A stretch of 64,000 nt of DNA from Unio delphinus. Taxonomy: Eukaryota; Mollusca; Bivalvia; Unionida; Unionidae. The translations under genes and the position numbers were made by a program. The DNA lies in contig JAQISU010000026.1 of the NCBI GenBank assembly GCA_029339505.1, positions 793,501 to 857,500 of the forward strand, written 5' to 3'. The notes beneath the pieces were generated by a model. That model was given only the letters and a program-made list of their open reading frames with translations, was not told where the DNA came from and ran no database searches. Positions 57,214 to 64,000 of the stretch are shown here, piece by piece (positions within the stretch are counted from its first letter, which is position 1; every line of letters starts with the position of its first letter).

Positions 57214-57440
57214 GCCCTGAGTGGCCGAGTGGTCTAAAGCACTCTCTGTTATGGATCACTGCCATCTCACCTCTGTGTGGGTTTGAGTCTCAGACTCGGC
57301 CAATGTGGGTATGTGAGAAAGCTTGCCAGTAGTTTCTCATGGGTTGGTGGTTCTTTCCAGGGGCTTTGCCAGGTTTTTACTCCACCATTAATATTGGCCA
57401 CCATGTATAGCCTATCATTGTGCTGAAAAATGGCATTCAA
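57214..57440 (+). mobile_element. tRNA-derived SINE, family 2
   Basis: Starts GGCCCTGAGTGGCCGAGTGG (A-box region) with a long-variable-arm tRNA-Ser/Leu-like head, B-box-like GGGTTTGAGTCTC, body GAAAGCTTGCCAGTAG, and tail GTGCTGAAAAATGGCATTCAA. Same family as the minus-strand copy at 28.1-28.3 kb. Confidence 0.87.
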
Positions 57441-58489
57441 CCCTAGAACAACAACAGAGAGAGAGGAGGTGCACATTTCACCACTTGCCTCAAGTCAGGT
57501 GTTCCTATCTCCCATTAGGGACGTGGTGCACCACATACAAGCACAGGTATTTTTTTCTCTGGGTCCTATTGTTGCCACAAGAACATGATTGACCAGAGAA
57601 ACACCAATTATTTTATAATATTGGCCTCTCCCTCAATAGTGAGTGTATTTCATTTTCAATTCTGTATCAATTATATTGAGAGCATCAGCTCCACAATAGT
57701 GATTGGTAGTCTATTGTTGCTATAAAAATGTAGCTTTTTTGTTGGGGCGTAAAACTCATTTCATTTATGCAATACTTACCCATCATTACTGTGAAATGCT
57801 CTCATTTCACCCTGTTCTGATATCCTGGCAGATTCATCATCTCTGAAAAAACATTCTACATGTCACAGGTCAAGTGCATGAGTGGATTGCATCATACAGG
57901 AATGCAAAGCATCATCCTCGACAATACTTCACTCTTATGATAGGATGTATTCACATCTGACTGGTGATGTTTTTATCAGCATGAAAAAGTCTAAAGCTGC
58001 AAAATAGCTATGGGTAAATATTATATATGGTCAGACTTAAGAGAGGTCACAGGGCACAAAATGAGACACGTGGAGGGTAAGAGAGCATGTGGTTTCTAAG
58101 GGATCCTATGAAAAATGCTAGAGTATCCTGTCAGGAAAAAAACTCTTAAATAAAGAGAATTTATGATGCAAATCCAACTGAAAATGATAAATGCATGCAC
58201 TAATTAAATCACTGGACTGAAGCTAATTCAAATAGGTTTACACTGAATGACAAATGTGACCAGGGAGATTTCTTACAATATTTTAATAAGACATAGTTTC
58301 TGCTCAAACTAACTGTTTTGAATCTTAAGAATGTATGAGTTTGCTCCATTCAATAGCAATGCCAGTAGCAAAACCAATGTGTATGAAAGTCATTTCAAGG
58401 GAAGTTTATAAATCGTTGCTGGGTCCTGGTATGCAAATGAACACTGTCCATATGACTTTGTTTTCATTGTGGGAAAAATGAGTATATGA
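57441..58489. other. no gene seen
   Basis: Non-coding gap between SINE and LINE; nothing recognisable. Confidence 0.4.
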
Positions 58490-58907
58490 TTGTCAGAAGA
58501 GGTGCATAAGTATCTTGCTGGTGTGTACACATGGGTGAGGTCAGATAGGTATGTTAGAATGGAGTCCATCAGTGAAATGTAGCAAAGAGAACAAAATTTG
58601 TATTTGATTCTGGATCAAACTGATAGCCAGTGTATGGTACAGAGCAGTGGGGAGGTTTGCTCTGATCATAGTACTCTAAGGATGATCGAAGCAGCTGTGT
58701 TTTTAACTTTTGAAGAGTCTGGAGTAGATATTGAAATGAACCAGACAAAAGTCTAGTCTTGAAAGTACTAAGGAATACACAAGTGTTTTAGTAGCATCAA
58801 CTTAAGTGAATGGAGCTGATGCATCTAAGCTCAAGATATGTAGCCTTGCATTTGTTCATGACATGTTGGTATAATTTGAGAGTACTGTCAAGAGTAACAC
58901 CTAGGTT

Positions 58908-59294
58908 TCATACTGACTGTGTGACTTTAATGTTGGTGTTGCTGATATTTATTGTTTGAGGTAAAGGATGTGAATGAGAAAGTCTTTGTGTTGTGATCAG
59001 AATGGCCTCAGTTTTATCATCATTCATCTGCAGCTTGTTACATGTCATCCATGATTTAACATCAGAAATGCACCTCTCTACAACTTGGATGGTAGCATCA
59101 ACTTCAGTTGGGTGGCTAGATTTATATATTTGGGTGTCATCAGTGTACAGTTGGTGAGACACTGGATGATGATCACTGACACTTGAGAGTTGCTGAGTGT
59201 AGTGAATGAAGAGAACAGTACCCAAGAACAGACCCCTGTGGAAGACAACAACATAGATCAACTGCCTTGGAATGTATTCCATTTGCAGACACAA
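58908..59294 (-). pseudogene. L2-like reverse transcriptase, catalytic half
   Basis: HQLYTDDTQIYKSSHPTEVD contains Tyr-Thr-Asp-Asp in the catalytic position (usually Tyr-Ala-Asp-Asp), followed by VERCISDVKSWMTCNKLQMN and NDDKTEAILITT. The two Asp are intact. The frame starts within the 59173-59613 frame after a shift. Confidence 0.9.
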
Positions 59295-59613
59295 TTTGTG
59301 TCCTGTTGACTAAGTAGGACTTGAACCACAGTAAAGCTATATTATGAATGCCAAATACATGCTGGAGACGGTGAAATAAGATATCATGGTCTATTGTGTC
59401 AAAAGCTGCAGGCAAATCAAGGAGGGTGAGGACTGCAATTTTTCCGCTATCCAAAGCAGAGAGAATGTCATTAACTACTTTTAGAAGAGTAGTTTCAGTA
59501 CTGTGGCAAGGGGAAAATGCAGATTGTACATTGCAAAAAAGACTGTTTGAATTCAGATGAGATACAAGTTGAGGCTTTACAATGGCAGTTCTGAAAAATG
59601 ATGGGAATTCCAC
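59173..59613 (-). pseudogene. L2-like reverse transcriptase, N-terminal half
   Basis: FPSFFRTAIVKPQLVSHLNS (a deletion joins two normally separate motifs), SAFSPCHSTETTLLKVVNDI, LDLPAAFDTIDHDILFHRLQ with the first catalytic Asp, FKSYLVNRTQIV and LPQGSVLG. A frameshift follows PQGSVLG. Confidence 0.9.
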
Positions 59614-60030
59614 AGATGAGAGAGAGAGGTATTAATAACATCAGTTAGTGAAGGCAATATTGGATCTAAGCACTCAAGCAGCAGTGATGTTGTAATTTGA
59701 TGAATTTCACATGATTGTATGTACTTAATCTATAAAGACAGGTTCAAATGCTGCTAGCGGTTGCCACTGAAATGCTGTATCGCATCTGTATGGTGATGAG
59801 TCAATTAAAATTGTGTTGTCAAGCTTATCTCTAATGGTTTGTATCTTGTCACGGAAGAAAATTGCAAACAGGTCTGGAAGGTTGACTGGAGGGAAGTTGT
59901 GTACGTTTGTTCCTTGACATTAGCTTGTTAGTAATTTCGTGGAGCTCTTTTCAGCTGTAACTTTCTGTGATCTTAGCACTGTATGAGAGGGCAGCACTAT
60001 TATCCATAAATAGTTGTACATGTAGTTGCT

Positions 60031-60571
60031 AAAAAAATATAAGGCTCATTCATAATCTGTTGGCAAGAAGACAAAATATGCCACTTGCCAAAGTACAACA
60101 CCAGGGCACCCATTGAGGCAATCTATTTTCTTTAATTCTGAGAAAAAAGCATCCCTTTAAAGGTGGGAGGCAGGCCAGGGTTTAAAGAGAATGATGGTAC
60201 TGGACATGCTATCCTGAACTTGTTGCATTTGGATACTAAGAAACCTATTATGGTCTGAAATTTGTAACCTAATTTACAGATATACCATCAGGAAACCGTG
60301 AAATATTTACATTTCTTTGGTTGCATAAACTGTCAGGCAAATGTACAATCCCTGAGTTGATAGAGCTTGAATAGCTCTATCAAAAACTGCAATGAAAAAT
60401 ATCCAGCAGGTTCATTTGAGATGCTTTCAGCAAAGAGGCCTTCTAATTCATTCCCCAGTAGTGCCTGAGTTAGTCACGATCACTTCACTGGGTTTTTCGG
60501 GAGGGGGGGGGCCTGTCACTGCCATCATTTTGGGATATTTCAGATGATACATCTGTCTTTTAAAGTAATGT

Positions 60572-60627
<56 letters not shown>

Positions 60628-61255
60628 TTTTGTAGTAGTAACACAGATGACTTTCAGACTTGAATGCAATTTTTTGTTGATATTGTTTGAAAAAAATTCA
60701 AAGAAGCATTCAAACACTTACAATGTCCACCATCTAAATAGTGGTGTTTGGTAAATGTTTTTGCAGATTCTTCAAATTGCATCATTTTCATGCTGAAATT
60801 TAGCATAAAATTTGGCATATTTCCTACATATGGTCATAGAGAAAATGTCCCGCAGACATGCAACCTCAGGATCAACTTAGCTTTGTCTATATTCCAGGTA
60901 CATCTTATTTTTGAGCAATATAACACAGTTCTTGAATCAGATGCAATTTTAAAATGTAGTACTCAAGAGAGAAGAACTGGCACTGAGTTGGTTCTTGATA
61001 AGTTTAAATGATTATCTTTTCAAATTGAGAAACTTGATGATAGACAGACAATCCATTCTATATGATGACATAATTCTCATTGATATTCACAAAGAAAATG
61101 GCATTAGTGAGGTTTCTTTTCTTCCAAATTCTGCAGTGACTTAACTGTTACCTCTTATTTGCCTATATGGAGTATGAATATTGTTAAAGGCATACAACCT
61201 AAGTAAAAACGAATGAAATTATATATTTATTTTTTCAGTTCACGATTACTTAATT
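60031..61255. other. no gene recognised
   Basis: Includes an 87-codon plus-strand ORF (60748-61011) without a known motif and a long (GA)n tract. Confidence 0.4.
60574..60622 (+). repeat. (AG)n microsatellite
   Basis: About 24 uninterrupted AG units. Confidence 0.97.
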
Positions 61256-61600
61256 AGATGAATAATTACGATTCAGGCTGTTTCTGAGGCCGAAATCAGG
61301 CTAGTATCGGAAATTTTGTGATAAAAAGCGCGATTCTGAATTATTGTCCGCAGACAAAAATTCGCTGTTTGCCACGCCTATATTCATGTAACCTCTGTGT
61401 TGACCTCTCCCAAAGATTGAGAATTTTAGCCATGCGCGAACACGTGTTTACAAAAATAATGGCGTGTTCACAACTAGATTGAAAACCAAAACCTAGATTC
61501 TGAAAGGAGGGGGGTAAAAAAGCTCTTCGGGCAAATTATGGCAGCACACGCATATGTATTGGTGACCAGCATGAACGATGGAATAGAAAGAAGTCCACTT
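61256..61600 (+). promoter_or_regulatory. candidate promoter/5' UTR of the right-edge gene
   Basis: A local cluster of CpG dinucleotides in otherwise CpG-poor sequence, with an E-box-type CACGTG at about 61441 and several short upstream ATGs. It directly precedes an ATG in a strong start context and a consensus donor. No TATA box is evident. Confidence 0.4.
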
Positions 61601-61605
61601 TGAGC

Positions 61606-61648
61606 ATGGAAACTAATCCAGAGGTCGCCAAATTCTTGCTGGATACTG
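61606..61648 (+). CDS. candidate first coding exon, unknown gene
   Basis: The ATG has A at -3 and G at +4. Fourteen codons, METNPEVAKFLLDT, plus one base run to a near-perfect donor, G|GTGAGT at 61649. Joined to exon 2 the next codon is GGT and the frame stays open. No homology is recognised. The start, donor and CpG setting are what support it. Confidence 0.45.
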
Positions 61649-62092
61649 GTGAGTCTCAATTTTGCAATGAACAGTCAAGTTTTTATACCGCTATTTTATA
61701 TCTGTATTGTTAACTCTTTATCAAAACTCTTAAAATAACATATTTTATATAAACTGGCATTATTCCATTTAGCTTGAAATAAAATGTTACAGCCCTGCAA
61801 CAATATCGCTGAAAACCGCATGTACGTACACCACTGCTGCCATTTTTGAGGTTATCAAAGGGGCATTAATGATCATCATTTTCGCTCGCAACCATAAGAC
61901 TTTATTTAGAGGCAAGCAGTCACTTGGTTTTTTTTTGTTTTTAAATAAAAAAAATTATATATAATGTAAATGGTGATGGCTGTAAATGAAAGTAATGCAA
62001 TACAGTTAAGTATATATTATGCATACTATTATTTGTAAAGAATATAATATTATTGTGTCTAATTAAACATTTATTTTCCCTTGCTTTATTAG

Positions 62093-62241
62093 GTAATGAA
62101 TTGAATGGCAGTGCAATGAAAACATCAGAAAAATGTCACAGAAGACATGGCCACAACTTCTACACCTGGGCCAACAATTCATAGGATTCAAATTCCTGCT
62201 GTGTCTGATATAACCACATCAAAATCAGATATGGCATCTGT
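62093..62241 (+). CDS. candidate second exon, unknown gene, with a frame break
   Basis: The acceptor is a T-rich tract ending ATTAG at 62091-62092 and the donor is T|GTAAGT at 62242. Continuing from exon 1 it reads GNELNGSAMKTSEK, then a stop at 62182. One base over, after a run of five A at 62129-62133, another frame reads NVTEDMATTSTPGPTIHRIQ and stays open to the donor. The second frame could start at its own ATG (62147) in fair context. Either the A run has one base too many (error or mutation), or the real start is 62147. Confidence 0.45.
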
Positions 62242-62565
62242 GTAAGTATTACTACATTTTTTAAAAATTTTATGTATATTTACTTGTTTACAAATATTTT
62301 GGTAGATGCACATCTAAGGATTTATCTGGAAATGTATTATTCTATATTAGTTTAATATTTTGCAGTTGGTAAAGATTGTACATTTTGTTAAAATCTGGTT
62401 TGTTTTATTTAGCAATAATATTTTTGTTGTAAATTGTTTGTTGGCATATGTCTATTTTTTGTTCTTTATATGTTGATATGTTCCTCATCATGCTGTATGT
62501 ATTTTAGTTAAAGGGCCTCAAGGGAGAATAGTCTTTGACTAAATTAGTCACCCCTTTAAATAAGT

Positions 62566-62576
62566 TATTATTATAA

Positions 62577-62609
<33 letters not shown>
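62566..62609 (+). repeat. (TTA)n trinucleotide microsatellite
   Basis: About 12 units within the candidate intron. Confidence 0.95.
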
Positions 62610-62729
62610 TCTTGAAGCATTATCATTCAGGTCATAATAACCAAGATAAATGATAATTTCTTTTGATACAAAACTAAAGATTCCCAAGTTCAACATTAGT
62701 ATTTACACATTTCAAAATTTTATTTTAAG

Positions 62730-62787
62730 GGATTCAGTCTTGTCTGATGTTGATGGAAAAGTCGAAAAGTTTTATCAACCCATTTGA
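62730..62787 (+). CDS. candidate third exon with stop, unknown gene
   Basis: The acceptor is a T-rich tract ending TTTTAAG at 62728-62729. Joined to exon 2 at the second frame it gives Val then DSVLSDVDGKVEKFYQPI and TGA. With a start at 62147 the product is 50 residues; with exon 1 and a corrected frame, about 80. A next exon beyond a missed donor is also possible. Confidence 0.4.
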
Positions 62788-64000
62788 GAAAGTATACTAA
62801 CAAAAAAAATTGTGATACATACATAAAAGTTAAGTATACTAAAAAAACAACCATTATGATACATGCATGATATATGTAACTAAACTAAAAGTAATGTATA
62901 GTATTGTATTGGTATTTGTGGATGGTATTTGTGTATGAAACAGAAAGTTACTCCCACAAAAGCTTTCTTTTCTGTTTATTATCAAAAAAGTAAAAATTGT
63001 GTATTTACAATTTATCTTAAGTATAGTATCAATGCATAATTGAAATAATGAAGATATACTGGTTATCACAGAAAGAAAATGAATACATTGTATTATAAAT
63101 ACAAACCACACTGAGGCCATAGTTATGGTTTGTCCATTTAATACACATGGAGAGGGCAAGGGGGGTTTACCCAAATGCATATGCTTGTGTATGGGGGTGG
63201 GTGGTTTACTGATAATATACGTACACATATACCTCGATAGTAATTTGTCTAATATGTAACCTGCTTGACTGGGTTCAGTTGGTGTTTGAGTTTTAGTGGA
63301 CAATAGACAAACTTTTTAAAGTTATGCTGCTTATTTCTTTGATGCAGCCAGACATTCAACATTGGTGGACTATCTGTTACATTAAATACATATTATTGTT
63401 AATCCTTGATCTTTTCTGTGTGGATTAAATATTGGCTGTTTTACAGAATGGGGAAGGCAATCGCATGTATGCAAATGGTGTGTGTGTAAATAAAAAGTAT
63501 GCATGTGTACAGGGAGGGAGGGGTCAAGCTTTGCCCGATTTTTTGCACACATGTCCATAGTTGGAATCAGATTTTGTTTCTGGACTTTTTACTTTTTTGC
63601 TTACAATCTAATTCACATCGGTCTGAGCTATACACATACAGGTGAACAATTGCAAAAGTAGGATAAATTGGGGATGGAAGTAAAAAGTGGCCAGGAGGAA
63701 AATGATGGGTCAGAAGAAGAAAAAACTCCCACTTTTACCCTTATGCCGAATGATGTTTCTAGCACACCTAGGTGTATATCTAATCAAGTCTCTTGGAAAC
63801 AGATGTATTTCAATGTATTCAAAATTAGTCCACAAATGCGCTCCCTACCCCCAGGTGACAAGGAAAAAAAATAGTATGGGTGGAATGAGTTGATTATTCT
63901 CTGCCTGTATAATGCTATTGTACATTGGCATTTTCATCGAAACAGATTAATGGGGATTTATAAATGTTAATAGTTCTCTGCATCTGAATCAATTTATTTA
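62788..64000. other. no further gene recognised to the window end
   Basis: May be 3' UTR or intron of the candidate gene; an AATAAA lies at about 63488. Two overlapping plus-strand ORFs at 63668-63893 (Lys/Glu-rich) have no motif. Confidence 0.4.

Larger units (their letters stand above)
58490..60030 (-). mobile_element. L2/CR1-like LINE, 5'-truncated and frameshifted
   Basis: On the minus strand: end of the endonuclease-RT linker (ELHEITNKLMSRNKRTQLPS, about 59910-60000), RT (58908-59613) and the thumb/C-terminal part (RLDYCLVHFNIYSRLF near 58740, then NQIQILFSLLHFTDGLHSNI). Most of the endonuclease is missing. It is the best preserved LINE in the window. Confidence 0.88.

Overview
The window is eukaryotic and looks like mollusc DNA, most likely a bivalve. 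It is AT-rich, intron-bearing and packed with microsatellites. It also holds tRNA-derived SINEs, DIRS-type tyrosine-recombinase retroelements, a gypsy element with the unusual integrase-before-RT order (Gmr1-type), several LINE remnants and virus-like gene remnants. No taxonomic marker was seen, so the organism call is inference. There are no bacterial operons, rRNA genes, CRISPR arrays or credible functional tRNA genes.

Layout. At 1-3.65 kb lies one clean exon of the mismatch-repair gene PMS2 (minus strand, 3501-3652), with intron to its left. From 6.9 to 13 kb runs a block of decayed virus-like genes, nearly all on the minus strand: a packaging-ATPase-like remnant with a P-loop, an unidentified gene, two adjoining reading frames with phage-tail-fibre-like repeats, a small membrane-active-looking protein and an acidic/coiled-coil remnant. 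This gene set suggests a Polinton/adintovirus-like element. At 14-20 kb two copies of a tRNA-derived SINE flank an intact intronless 464-aa ORF (16751-18145, minus) of unknown function. At 22.7-23.1 kb is a weak second virus-like locus. At 24.1-27.3 kb is a decayed Gmr1-type gypsy element (minus). At 27.5-28.3 kb a coding-like segment is interrupted by a second SINE family. At 28.8 kb is a 150-bp hAT MITE with a perfect 8-bp target duplication. At 33.6 kb is a phospholipase-A2-like virion-domain remnant.

Right half. 35.8-38.3 kb is a decayed LINE (minus). 39.4-44.3 kb is a decayed DIRS element (minus) split inside its RNase H domain by about 1.5 kb that carries another LINE fragment. 46.7-46.9 kb is the terminal exon of a probable hotdog-fold thioesterase gene (minus). 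47.4-50.3 kb is a probable TIR transposon. 50.6-54.6 kb is a second DIRS-family element. 57.2 kb has another SINE. 58.5-60.0 kb is an L2/CR1-like LINE (minus). From about 61.3 kb to the right edge there is a candidate new multi-exon gene on the plus strand, with good splice signals and a suspicious one-base frame break.

Host genes supported: the PMS2 exon, the 464-aa ORF, the thioesterase-like terminal exon and the right-edge candidate. Everything else recognisable is mobile or virus-derived, and all of those copies are broken by stops and frameshifts.
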